NCBI GenBank assembly: GCA_014360015.1
Contig: JACIYJ010000002.1
Coordinates: 186,001 to 250,000, forward strand
DNA: 64,000 bases
Direction: 5' to 3'
Source of the DNA: Candidatus Aminicenantota bacterium
GTDB taxonomy: Bacteria; Acidobacteriota; Aminicenantia; Aminicenantales; Saccharicenantaceae
Both the position numbers and the translations under genes were made by a program. Under the pieces are notes generated by a model. That model was not told the DNA's origin and did no database searches. It saw nothing but the letters and a program-made list of their open reading frames with translations. This document shows positions 27,651-36,008 of this stretch, piece after piece; positions within the stretch are counted from its first letter, which is position 1, and every line of letters starts with the position of its first letter.

Positions 27651-28362
27651 TCAGTTTTTTATCAAAAATCTTCCAGATGGCCGGAACCGGTTTTCTCTTG
27701 AAGGAGAAGAGCACCATCATCTCTTCCGGGTGGCCCGGATAAGAGTCGGGGATCGCATCTGGCTGACTGATGGTCGAAGCCACCGGCTTCTGGCTGAAGT
27801 GGAAAAAATCAATGAGGATAAAACCTGGCTCCGTCCCTTAAAAACAGTTGAAGAATCTCTGAAGACAGCAACGGTTCTCGGTCTCGGGATGACTAAGCCC
27901 AAGACCATGGACTTTATCATCCAGAAAGCCACGGAGCTGGGTGTTACGGAAATTCAACCGCTTATTACCCGAAGGTCTTTGACCATCACTTCAGAAAAAC
28001 TGGAAGCTAAGACGGAACGCTGGAAAAAAATAGCCAGGGAAGCTCTGAAACAATCCAAAGGGGCTATTCTGCCAGTCATTAGCCAGCCACTCTCTTTGAA
28101 GGAGGCTATCCTCAAAACCAGAACTGAGTTAAAATTATATTTAGACGAACACAGTGAGGTTTATTTTCGTGATATACTGAGCACAAGTAGGCCTGGTTCA
28201 GTAAGCCTGCTGATCGGGCCTGAAGGTGGCTGGACAAAGGAAGAGGAAGAAATGCTACAGAAATCTGAGTATAAAGGTTTAACTCTCGGTGGTCGGATTC
28301 TCAGGACTGAAACGGCAGTCATCTCAGCTTTAACTTTAATCTCTCATTTCTGGAACTGGTAA
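27640..28362 (+). CDS. rsmE: 16S rRNA (uracil(1498)-N(3))-methyltransferase
   Basis: The 240-residue protein is a SPOUT-class methyltransferase: N-terminal PUA-like part with [35 protein letters not shown] in the middle, and the C-terminal knot with [13 protein letters not shown] and [16 protein letters not shown]. It methylates U1498 in 16S rRNA using SAM. It starts with GTG inside the end of dnaJ. rsmE after dnaJ is a common arrangement in bacteria. Confidence 0.93.
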   Translation: MTSNQFFIKNLPDGRNRFSLEGEEHHHLFRVARIRVGDRIWLTDGRSHRLLAEVEKINEDKTWLRPLKTVEESLKTATVLGLGMTKPKTMDFIIQKATELGVTEIQPLITRRSLTITSEKLEAKTERWKKIAREALKQSKGAILPVISQPLSLKEAILKTRTELKLYLDEHSEVYFRDILSTSRPGSVSLLIGPEGGWTKEEEEMLQKSEYKGLTLGGRILRTETAVISALTLISHFWNW

Positions 28363-28363
28363 A

Positions 28364-29302
28364 ATGTTTTTACAGGGACAAAAAGTTGGTAAGTACGAAA
28401 TTCTGCGGTCACTGGGAAGCGGTGGCTTCGGTTCCGTCTATTTAGCTCGAGATACTTGGCTGGATATCAAGGTAGCCATCAAAGTTCCTCATAAACAATC
28501 GACCGAGCTCTATAAACTGCTAAAAGAGCCACGACTTCAGGCCGCTCTGAATCATCCCAACATCGTCAGAGTTCTGGCAGCCGAAAAAGAAAAAGATGTC
28601 TTCTTCATGGTCATGGAATATGTCAAAGGCAAGTCCCTGGAGAAAATTCTGGAGAAAGAAAAAATCCTGGATTGCGACCGGGCGGTTGATATCATCAAGC
28701 AGATTGCTTACGGGATTGACCATGCCCACAAGAATAAAATCATTCATCGTGACCTCAGACCTTCGAACATCCTGATTTCTGAAGAAGGCACAGTGAAGAT
28801 TACTGACTTTGGGACTTCGGCCTGGTTGAATTCTTCCCAGTATGCTTCTACCAGAATCGGCTCACCGCCTTACATGGCTCCCGAACAATTTCTGGGTAAA
28901 GCTTCTTATTGTTCGGATATCTATTCGATTGGCTGCATTTTTTATGAAATGATTGTCGGCCGGCCGCCGATTTTTGATCCTGACCCCTTCAAAATTCTGG
29001 AAAAAGCTCAGCAGGGTAAGGTCACGCCGCCCCGGCTCAAGAACATGAAAGTGCCCAGGGAGATCGATGCCCTTATAATGAAATGTTTAGCTCCTAAGGT
29101 GGAAGACCGAATTCATAGCGCCTCTGAAATCATTAGGGAGCTTTCTAAACTGAAGGGGAAAGAAGAAAAATCCAGCGAACTCGAAGATATTTTTGCCCGG
29201 ATTAAAGCCAGAGAACAGAGAAAGTTAACCCTGTGCTGGAATTGCCGAAGGCCTCTTCCTTACAAAACCAAAGTCTGTCCATACTGTGGGGAGAGTGTTT
29301 GA
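28364..29302 (+). CDS. Soluble Ser/Thr protein kinase with C-terminal zinc ribbon
   Basis: The 312-residue protein begins one base after the rsmE stop. The Hanks-type kinase domain (residues about 9-265) has GSGGFGSVYLA, catalytic Lys in VAIKVPHK, IIHRDLRPSNIL (HRD), ITDFGTS (DFG) and PPYMAPEQF. After a charged linker, CWNCRRPLPYKTKVCPYCG forms a CxxC-x12-CxxC zinc ribbon at the extreme C-terminus. There is no transmembrane helix and no PASTA or TPR part, so it acts in the cytoplasm. Position at the end of the heat-shock operon suggests a role under stress; targets are unknown. Confidence 0.9.
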   Translation: MFLQGQKVGKYEILRSLGSGGFGSVYLARDTWLDIKVAIKVPHKQSTELYKLLKEPRLQAALNHPNIVRVLAAEKEKDVFFMVMEYVKGKSLEKILEKEKILDCDRAVDIIKQIAYGIDHAHKNKIIHRDLRPSNILISEEGTVKITDFGTSAWLNSSQYASTRIGSPPYMAPEQFLGKASYCSDIYSIGCIFYEMIVGRPPIFDPDPFKILEKAQQGKVTPPRLKNMKVPREIDALIMKCLAPKVEDRIHSASEIIRELSKLKGKEEKSSELEDIFARIKAREQRKLTLCWNCRRPLPYKTKVCPYCGESV

Positions 29303-29327
29303 GTCCATTCAGGTTAAGCTTTTTAAA

Positions 29328-29356
29328 TTGACTTTAAATTTTGGCTGATATACTAT
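29328..29356 (+). promoter_or_regulatory. Candidate promoter upstream of pilT
   Basis: TTGACT (29328-29333) is followed by TATACT after 15 bases (29349-29354) or TACTAT after 17 bases (29351-29356). Either fits a sigma-70 promoter. It would give a leader of about 165 bases before pilT, unusually long for this window. Confidence 0.4.
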
Positions 29357-29472
29357 TAAATCAAATTTGAGACTTAAGTTCTGACAGGCAAGGCCCAATA
29401 TAGAAAAATGGCTCCATTCGATGAGATGATCGGCTTTAAAAAGGAGAAAGTTCAGCTCTGTTTATCAAGCAG

Positions 29473-29504
29473 AAATCTTAACCGGATTTTTTGGTTAAAG
29501 ATTT
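29473..29504 (+). terminator. Leader hairpin before pilT, terminator-like
   Basis: AAATCTTAACC (29473-29483) pairs with GGTTAA-A-GATTT (29493-29504) with one bulged A and a 9-base loop. The right arm runs into TTTTTATT. The stem is AT-rich and weak, so it may be an attenuator rather than an efficient terminator. It lies 22 bases before the pilT ATG. Confidence 0.3.
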
Positions 29505-29526
29505 TTATTAAAAAGGGGATGGGCTG

Positions 29527-30681
29527 ATGATTATTGATGATCTTTTGAAAATAGCCATCGAAAGAGATGCTTCGGATTTACATCTTAAAGCCGGTAATCA
29601 CCCGATGATCAGGGTCCATGGAACCCTGATTCCTCTGGTTGGCTTTCCCCGGTTGACACCAGAAGATACTGAAGATTTGGCCAATCAGATTATGACCGAT
29701 TACCAGAAGAAAAAGTTAAAAGAAGAATTTGATGTGGACCTGGCTTATAGCCTGTCGGGGTTCGGTCGCTTCAGGGGAAATATTTACTATCAGAGAGGCT
29801 CCATAGCCATTTCCCTGAGAATCATTCCCCTCGAGGTTAAGTCGATAAGAGAGTTACTTTTACCTGAAGTCCTGGAAAAAATCGCTCTTTATCCACGCGG
29901 TCTGGTGCTGGTCACCGGGACTACCGGTAGCGGCAAGACCACTACTCTGGCGGCTATGATTGATTACATCAATACCTACAGACGAGAAAACATCATCACT
30001 ATCGAAGACCCGATAGAATATCTGCATAAAGACAAGAAAAGCACTATCAGCCAGAGAGAAGTCGGAATGGATGTTTTGAGCTTCTCTCGCGGACTGAGGG
30101 CCTGTTTACGTGAAGATCCGGATGTTATCCTGGTAGGTGAAATGCGCGATCTGGAGACCATCGAAACTGCCTTACTGGCGGCCGAAACCGGTCACCTGGT
30201 CTTAAGCACCCTTCATACTCTGGATGCTCCGGAAACCATCAACCGCATCGTTGCCGCTTTCCCACCCCATCATCAGCGTCAGGTCAGGTTACAGCTGGCC
30301 AGCGTGTTGAAAGCTGTTATTTCCATGCGTCTGGTTCCGAGGATAGATGAACAGGGCCGGGTGCCGGCAGTCGAGGTCATGATTTCTACACCTTACATTC
30401 AAGAATGTATTGCTGACCGCGACAAGACCGCTTTGATTCGAGATGCCATCGCTTCCGGAGTCTCCCAGTACGGAATGCAGACTTTCGACCAGTCCATCTA
30501 CCAGCTTTATCGCGACGGCTATATTTCCTTCGAGCAGGGAATTAAATATTCATCAAATCCGGATGCCTTTAAGCTGAGGGTTATGGGGATCCAGTCCACA
30601 CTGGATATTGCTCTTGAACAGATGGAAAAAGAGATGGTCAAAATCAAACGAGTTGATGGAGGGGGTGAAGAGGAAAGTTAA
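29527..30681 (+). CDS. pilT: Type IV pilus retraction ATPase PilT
   Basis: The 384-residue secretion-type ATPase shows Walker A GTTGSGKTTT (about residues 135-144), the Asp box (IEDPIEYLH), the Walker B region LREDPDVILVGEMRD, His-box GHLVLSTLHT and the PilT-typical C-terminus (ALIRDAIASGVSQYGMQTFD). It powers pilus disassembly, giving twitching motility. PilB, PilC and pilins are not in the window, and pilU is not adjacent. AAAGGGG upstream is the ribosome-binding site. alaS starts seven bases after its stop. Confidence 0.94.
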   Translation: MIIDDLLKIAIERDASDLHLKAGNHPMIRVHGTLIPLVGFPRLTPEDTEDLANQIMTDYQKKKLKEEFDVDLAYSLSGFGRFRGNIYYQRGSIAISLRIIPLEVKSIRELLLPEVLEKIALYPRGLVLVTGTTGSGKTTTLAAMIDYINTYRRENIITIEDPIEYLHKDKKSTISQREVGMDVLSFSRGLRACLREDPDVILVGEMRDLETIETALLAAETGHLVLSTLHTLDAPETINRIVAAFPPHHQRQVRLQLASVLKAVISMRLVPRIDEQGRVPAVEVMISTPYIQECIADRDKTALIRDAIASGVSQYGMQTFDQSIYQLYRDGYISFEQGIKYSSNPDAFKLRVMGIQSTLDIALEQMEKEMVKIKRVDGGGEEES

Positions 30682-30687
30682 AGGAAC

Positions 30688-33324
30688 ATGAAAGCTAATG
30701 AGATCCGAACTGCTTTTTTGGAATTCTTTGAGAAAAGAGGGCACCGAATTGTCCCCAGCTCTTCTCTGATCCCGAAAGACGATCCCACTTTACTTTTTAC
30801 CAACGCCGGAATGAACCAGTTCAAGAACATTTTCCTTGGACTGGAGAAGCGGAGTTACAGCCGGGCGGCCACTGTCCAGAAGTGTCTCCGGGTCAGTGGG
30901 AAGCACAACGACCTGGAACAGGTGGGAAGAACTCCCAAGCATCATACTTTTTTTGAGATGCTGGGTAATTTTTCTTTCGGTGACTATTTCAAGCGAGAGG
31001 CCATAAGTTATGCCTGGGAACTGGTGACTGATGTTTTTCGGCTGCCTAAGGAAAGACTTTACATCACCATCTATGAAGAAGACGAAGAAGCTTTTAACAT
31101 CTGGAACAAAGAAATAGGCATAGACAGCTCTAAGATTTTCCGCTTCGGCAAGAAGGATAATTTCTGGGCTATGGGTGAAACCGGTCCCTGTGGGCCCTGT
31201 TCAGAAATTCATTACGATTTAGGTGAAGATATCGAAAGCGGTTCTCCTTATGAACTGATTGAGAGGGGAAGCGACAGGTTTGTTGAGCTCTGGAATCTGG
31301 TGTTCATGGAAAAATTTCAGGATGAGAGCGGGCAGTTACATCCTTTGCCCCGTCCTTCAATTGATACGGGAATGGGACTGGAGAGAATGGCGGCAGTGCT
31401 TCAGGGCAAAAGAAGCAATTTCGATACTGACCTGTTCACTCCGTTAATCCAGGCTATTTGCCAGGAAACCAGTCAGGAATATCCATTGGGCGGAGAAACA
31501 GATGTTTATATCCGGATAATCGCTGACCATATTCGGGCCATTACTTTTCTCATCGGAGATGGCGTTAACCCTTCAAACGAAGGACGCGGCTATGTTTTGA
31601 GGCGTCTGATCAGAAGGGCTTATCGCCGCGGCAATCTTCTCGGCCTGGACAAGCCCTTCCTTTACCGCTTGGCCAGTACGGTGGTGGATATCATGAAAGA
31701 TGCTTATCCTGAGCTTCTGTCCAGCTTGTCTTACATCAGCCGGGTCTGTCTGGCAGAAGAAGAAAGGTTTGCCTACACTCTAAATTCCGGTTTGCGTTAT
31801 TTTGAGCAGTATGCTGAAGAAGCCTTAGCTTCTAACACTCGGATTATTCCGGGAGATAAAGTCTTTAAACTTTACGACACTTTCGGTTTCCCGGTTGACC
31901 TCTGTCAGGAGCTGGCCAGAGAAAAGAACCTGGAGATTGATGAGGCCGGGTTCCAGAAAGAGCTTGAAGTTCAACGAGAGCGGGCCCGCCAATCATGGGA
32001 GGGCGAAGCCCGGATTAAAGAAAAATCTGTCTATCAGAATTATAAACATTTAAAAATCACACCTGTGTTTTATGAAAAAGAAGAGGTTGAAGAAACTGAA
32101 GTTCTGGCCCTGATCAAAAACGGGGAGCCAGCTGATTCTCTCAAGGAAGGAGAAAGCGGAGAAGTTATTCTGTCGATCACGCCATTTTATGCTGAATCCG
32201 GTGGTCAGGTGGGTGATTCCGGAATTTTGAAGAGTTCCAATTTTTCTGGTCTGGTGGAGAACACTTTTACCCCTATCCCCGGGCTCATAGTCCACAACCT
32301 GAAAGTGCTGACAGGCGAGTTAAAAGTTGGCCAGACTGTGGAAGCTGTAGTTGATTCTGTAAGAAGAAGAGCCATCAGCCGGAATCATACGGCTACTCAT
32401 TTGCTCCATGCTTCTTTAAGGCAGATTCTTGGTGACCATGTCCGGCAATCAGGTTCGCTGGTCAGTCACAGGAGACTGAGGTTTGATTTTACTCATTTCG
32501 CCGCTTTAACCGAAGATGAAATCCGAAAAGTAGAACAGTTAGTAAACGAAAAAATCAGGGAAAATCTGCCTGTTACCACTAAGATTACCACTCTGGAAGA
32601 AGGGATAGCTGAAGGAGCCATGGCCATCTTCGAAGAAAAGTACGGAGAAAAAGTTAGGCTGGTCAGAGTCGGCGATTTCAGTAAGGAACTCTGCGGTGGA
32701 ATTCATGTCAGGAACAGTGGAGAAATCGGCTTTTTCAAGATTGTCTCTGAATCGAGCATCGCTGCCGGACTGCGCCGGGTAGAAGCAGTGACCGGAGAAG
32801 AAGCCTTCAATTATGTCGAAGAGCTGGAAAAGAACCTGCGAGAACTGGAAAGGCTGTTTAAGGTCAGTCGAAAAGAACTTCTGACCAGAGCGGAGAAACT
32901 CCTCAAGAATTTGGAAGAAAAAGAAGAAGAAATCAGACGTCTGAAACAGAAGCTCCTGCATCAGGCAGGTCAATCGCCGGAAATGACCGTCAAAGAAATC
33001 AAAGGAGTGAAGTTTGTAACCCAGAAGTTCGAAGGTATAGATATAGAGGCTTTGCGGAATTATGCTGATTTGCTCAAGCAGAAAATCGGTTCTGGAGTGA
33101 TCGTTTTAGCTTCAGCTGCTGACGGTCGGGCATTTTTAGTAGTTGCCGTAACTTCGGATTTAATCGGGAAGATTCAGGCCAACAGGCTAATAAAAGACAT
33201 CGCCCAGGTGGTTGGGGGTGGCGGGGGTGGCCGCCCGGATTTCGCCCAGGCTGGAGGCACCAGACCTGAGAACATTGATCAGGCTCTGGAAAAAGGTTTT
33301 GATCTCCTCCAGAAATTGTTGTAG
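30688..33324 (+). CDS. alaS: Alanyl-tRNA synthetase
   Basis: The 878-residue class-II synthetase is full length. The N-terminal catalytic core has LLFTNAGMNQFKNIFLG, HHTFFEMLGNFSFGDYFK and DTGMGLERM. The editing domain has HTATHLLH and the CGGIHV zinc site, and a C-terminal DHHA1-like domain ends with VVGGGGGGRPDFAQAGG. It charges tRNA-Ala and clears mischarged Ser/Gly. It is probably co-transcribed with pilT. A 7-bp hairpin (AATCACC/GGTGATT, 33325-33344) follows the stop without a U tract. Confidence 0.96.
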   Translation: MKANEIRTAFLEFFEKRGHRIVPSSSLIPKDDPTLLFTNAGMNQFKNIFLGLEKRSYSRAATVQKCLRVSGKHNDLEQVGRTPKHHTFFEMLGNFSFGDYFKREAISYAWELVTDVFRLPKERLYITIYEEDEEAFNIWNKEIGIDSSKIFRFGKKDNFWAMGETGPCGPCSEIHYDLGEDIESGSPYELIERGSDRFVELWNLVFMEKFQDESGQLHPLPRPSIDTGMGLERMAAVLQGKRSNFDTDLFTPLIQAICQETSQEYPLGGETDVYIRIIADHIRAITFLIGDGVNPSNEGRGYVLRRLIRRAYRRGNLLGLDKPFLYRLASTVVDIMKDAYPELLSSLSYISRVCLAEEERFAYTLNSGLRYFEQYAEEALASNTRIIPGDKVFKLYDTFGFPVDLCQELAREKNLEIDEAGFQKELEVQRERARQSWEGEARIKEKSVYQNYKHLKITPVFYEKEEVEETEVLALIKNGEPADSLKEGESGEVILSITPFYAESGGQVGDSGILKSSNFSGLVENTFTPIPGLIVHNLKVLTGELKVGQTVEAVVDSVRRRAISRNHTATHLLHASLRQILGDHVRQSGSLVSHRRLRFDFTHFAALTEDEIRKVEQLVNEKIRENLPVTTKITTLEEGIAEGAMAIFEEKYGEKVRLVRVGDFSKELCGGIHVRNSGEIGFFKIVSESSIAAGLRRVEAVTGEEAFNYVEELEKNLRELERLFKVSRKELLTRAEKLLKNLEEKEEEIRRLKQKLLHQAGQSPEMTVKEIKGVKFVTQKFEGIDIEALRNYADLLKQKIGSGVIVLASAADGRAFLVVAVTSDLIGKIQANRLIKDIAQVVGGGGGGRPDFAQAGGTRPENIDQALEKGFDLLQKLL

Positions 33325-33371
33325 AATCACCCCGAAAGGTGATTGCCAGAAAGGGGATAAGTTATTAATAT

Positions 33372-33947
33372 TTGAATAAAATGGCAGGAAGAAGGTTTAT
33401 TCGATTTGTTTCAGTCATTCTTAGTCTGTTTATGTTTTGTTCTTTACTTTTAGCTTCATCCCGTCAGGAAGACCTCAAAGCTAAGTATGATCCAATTATT
33501 CAGAGACTGGCGGCCAAGCACGGGGTTCCAGCCGATTTTGTGCATGCGGTCATCAAAGTCGAATCCAATTATGACCAGTTTGCTGTTTCGGAAAAAGGAG
33601 CTCTCGGGCTGATGCAACTTATGCCGGAAACAGCCATGAAATACGGGGTTCTGAATGTCTTTGACCCGGAGCAGAATATTGAAGGTGGGATTAAATACCT
33701 CAAAGATTTAATCAAGCAATACCATGGTGACCGAGACTTGGTTTTAGCCGCTTATAACGCAGGTCAAGCTGCGGTTGAAAAGCACAATGGGATTCCGCCT
33801 TATCCTGAAACCAAGAATTATTTGAAAAAAGTTGAATATACCCGGCCCTACATCAGGACCAAGACCATAATTTACCGTTTCTACGATGAAAATGGGCGTC
33901 TCTGCCTGACCAACAATCCTTTTTACCTGCAAAAGAAATCCAGTTGA
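33372..33947 (+). CDS. Lytic transglycosylase, SLT family
   Basis: The 191-residue protein has a signal peptide and an SLT/Slt70-like catalytic domain: the catalytic Glu in VIKVESNYDQFAVSEKGA, then GLMQLMPETA, NIEGGIKYL and VLAAYNAGQAAV. The tail (YRFYDENGRLCLTNNP) resembles a DUF4124-type motif. It would cleave peptidoglycan glycan strands in the periplasm. Two starts are possible: TTG at 33372 (better spacing from AAAGGGGA) or ATG at 33381. Confidence 0.88.
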   Translation: MNKMAGRRFIRFVSVILSLFMFCSLLLASSRQEDLKAKYDPIIQRLAAKHGVPADFVHAVIKVESNYDQFAVSEKGALGLMQLMPETAMKYGVLNVFDPEQNIEGGIKYLKDLIKQYHGDRDLVLAAYNAGQAAVEKHNGIPPYPETKNYLKKVEYTRPYIRTKTIIYRFYDENGRLCLTNNPFYLQKKSS

Positions 33948-33960
33948 AAACTGCCCGTCT

Positions 33961-34911
33961 TCAGGGCTTGTTCAAAAATCCTTTGACCTGAAGCGATAAA
34001 GGTATAATTTCAAAGGTAGCCGGAAGACAACCTACCTGTTCACCATCAAGTTCGATCAGCACCGGTTCAGGCTTCAGGGGGAAAACCTGAACTCGTTGTC
34101 CCCGAAGCATGGTCACTTTATGATAAGAAAGATGGCTGCCATTTATCAGCTTCCAGCCATGCAGACAGAATTCCAGGAACCTGAGGCTTTTTACCAGAAT
34201 TATATCGAAGAGATTATCGTTCAGTCTGGCCTGAGGTGCGATTTTCATCCCTTTTCCGAAAATCTTACCGTTAGCGATGGCCCCGATCAGATAATTGCCA
34301 GAGGCTTTTTCCTGACCGTCTACCGTTATTCTAACTTCGTGTCCCTTAAAGGATAGCATGGTTTCAATCAGACAGCGCACATAAGAAGAAGCTTTCCGCT
34401 TTAACCTTTCTTCGTTAACCCGTCTGACCACCTCGCCTCCCAGACCGAAATCAGCGATGTTCAGAAAATAACGGCTCGAAGTTTTGCCTTCCCGGTCAGA
34501 GTATATCACCCGGCCGACGTCTATAGGCTGATCAGGGGCTTCAGAAATAAACTTGATGGCGTTTTTCGGGTTCCTGGGGATGTTCAGACTCCGCGTCAGG
34601 TCGCAGCCTGTTCCTGAAGGGACTATTCCCAGAGTAGCTTCAGGGTTGATGATTTTTTGGTTATCAAAAAAGCCGTTAGCGATTTCATTGACCGTTCCAT
34701 CGCCACCGACTCCAATGAGCAGTTCTGTTCCTTCTCTCAAAGCTTCTCGGGCCAGTTCGGTAGCTTGAAAAGGTCTTTCGGTGAAGTCATATTTGAATTC
34801 TTTAAAAAAACTTTTCAGGATTTCTTTTATCTCAGTCCAGCGATGTCTGGTCCGGCCATGGTTAGAGGCCGGGTTGACTATCACCCGGGTTTTGAGGAGC
34901 TTGCGTCTCAT
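33961..34911 (-). CDS. Diacylglycerol/sphingosine kinase-family lipid kinase
   Basis: The 316-residue protein is of the DagK_cat/YegS type: VIVNPASNHGRTRHRW, the nucleotide-binding GVGGDGTVNEIANGFFD, LGIVPSGTGCDLTRSL and the C-terminal LIELDGEQVGCLPATFEI. It would phosphorylate a lipid alcohol such as diacylglycerol at the cytoplasmic membrane face. Its 5' end overlaps the 3' end of the next upstream gene (34862-35389) by 50 bases, so the two are probably coupled. Confidence 0.9.
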   Translation of the reverse strand: MRRKLLKTRVIVNPASNHGRTRHRWTEIKEILKSFFKEFKYDFTERPFQATELAREALREGTELLIGVGGDGTVNEIANGFFDNQKIINPEATLGIVPSGTGCDLTRSLNIPRNPKNAIKFISEAPDQPIDVGRVIYSDREGKTSSRYFLNIADFGLGGEVVRRVNEERLKRKASSYVRCLIETMLSFKGHEVRITVDGQEKASGNYLIGAIANGKIFGKGMKIAPQARLNDNLFDIILVKSLRFLEFCLHGWKLINGSHLSYHKVTMLRGQRVQVFPLKPEPVLIELDGEQVGCLPATFEIIPLSLQVKGFLNKP

Positions 34912-35389
34912 TCTGAACTCCTGTTGCTGTCCTCCTGCCGAAAAGCGAATAGCCGATGAGTCCGCCTATGGCTCCAAAGAAAGCGAAAAGAAGACAGGAT
35001 AATAGCAGATCAAAAATAAAAAAAGAAGGACTCAAACCCTGGTATTTCATCTGAAGAAGGTTTTCCCATTCAGGTGGTAATTCTTCCATAAACCTGGACA
35101 TGCTCATTAAAAATCTTTTAGTCACGTTGAAATATAAAGGACTAAAGGGAATTTCTATGATGGCGTTGATCACACCCCCAAAAACTCCGGATAAAACTCC
35201 TACCAGCAGACCATCCCCAGTTTTCAAAGGAAAAGGGGTTTTCTCAACTAAAAGGTAGGTGGAAAGAACGGCCCCAGCGATAACCCAGAGGCAGCAAAGG
35301 CAATTTAAGAAGGGAATGGCTGAGACTACTCCAGCCATGACACCACCGATCAAGGCAGGTAAGAAATAATCAGGCTGTTTTCTGTCCAT
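34862..35389 (-). CDS. Polytopic membrane protein of unknown function
   Basis: ATG at 35389 is preferred because AGAGGT lies seven bases upstream; a GTG at 35413 would add eight residues. The 175-residue protein has about four hydrophobic segments: YFLPALIGGVMAGVVSAI with LNCLCCLWVIAGAVL, GLLVGVLSGVFGGVINAII, and FFIFDLLLSCLLFAFFGAI. The C-terminus is polar and cytoplasmic-like. Small-residue-rich GxxxG helices suggest packed membrane helices. I do not recognise the family. It overlaps the lipid kinase gene, so a lipid- or envelope-related role is possible but unproven. Confidence 0.7.
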   Translation of the reverse strand: MDRKQPDYFLPALIGGVMAGVVSAIPFLNCLCCLWVIAGAVLSTYLLVEKTPFPLKTGDGLLVGVLSGVFGGVINAIIEIPFSPLYFNVTKRFLMSMSRFMEELPPEWENLLQMKYQGLSPSFFIFDLLLSCLLFAFFGAIGGLIGYSLFGRRTATGVQNETQAPQNPGDSQPGL

Positions 35390-35448
35390 TTTTCGACCTC
35401 TGATTAGAATCACTTAATTTTATTATTAAAAATGGCCTTAATGCAAAT

Positions 35449-35922
35449 TCAATTATTTCTCTCGGACCGGGCAGAGAGTTCATCCAGAGCTTTAAACCAG
35501 AAAAAGGGCAGGACTGCTGACCAGACAAATCCGACTATTGTCCTTAGAATCAGAGGAGAAGACCAGAGTTTTATCAAGTTGAAAAAAACGTCGACTCCCA
35601 TCGGGGTGGCCATCAAAATAATAAGAAGTGGCCTGGAAGTTATCCAGAGGCGAAAAGATCGCCGCCAGGTCGGATAAATTAATGAGCTCAGGAAAAAGCC
35701 AGAATAAATTCCCAGACAACGACTGCAAACTGCCAGTTGATGGCCGTTTAGAAAATAGCTTCTTTCAGGTTGCTGATGGCATAAGGGGGAGTATAATAAA
35801 TAAACAAATTTTGATAAGAGCGGCCAGCGCCACGAAGTCAGAGGTGCCAGAAAAACACCTCCCAGAATTAGGCCCGAGACAAGAATTGTTAACAGCCACG
35901 ATAACCGCTGCCTAAGGTTCAT
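35449..35922 (-). CDS. DUF2085 membrane protein
   Basis: The 157-residue protein has several membrane helices and the DUF2085 signature: SPLCHQQPERSYFLNGHQLA followed by VCSRCLGIYSGF, with paired Cys/His that could bind metal. Function of the family is unknown. It is the first gene of a minus-strand group with the membrane protein and lipid kinase genes and is divergent from the TPR protein gene. Confidence 0.85.
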   Translation of the reverse strand: MNLRQRLSWLLTILVSGLILGGVFLAPLTSWRWPLLSKFVYLLYSPLCHQQPERSYFLNGHQLAVCSRCLGIYSGFFLSSLIYPTWRRSFRLWITSRPLLIILMATPMGVDVFFNLIKLWSSPLILRTIVGFVWSAVLPFFWFKALDELSARSERNN

Positions 35923-35949
35923 CTTTTTAGAGGAAAGTTTATTAAAAAT

Positions 35950-35977
35950 TTGACTTTTAATGAAGATATAATATAAA
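35950..35977 (+). promoter_or_regulatory. Candidate promoter of the protease-like/TPR gene
   Basis: TTGACT (35950-35955), 16 bases, then TATAAA (35972-35977) form a good sigma-70 promoter. A second TATAAT overlaps at 35967-35972 but is too close to the -35. Confidence 0.5.
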
Positions 35978-36008
35978 TTTTTTTTAGGATGGAATGGAAG
36001 GAGGCATG

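Noticed and set aside
33325-33344. Hairpin after alaS as an intrinsic terminator
   Set aside because: The 7-bp stem has no following U tract and the next gene starts 28 bases later, so read-through is more likely.
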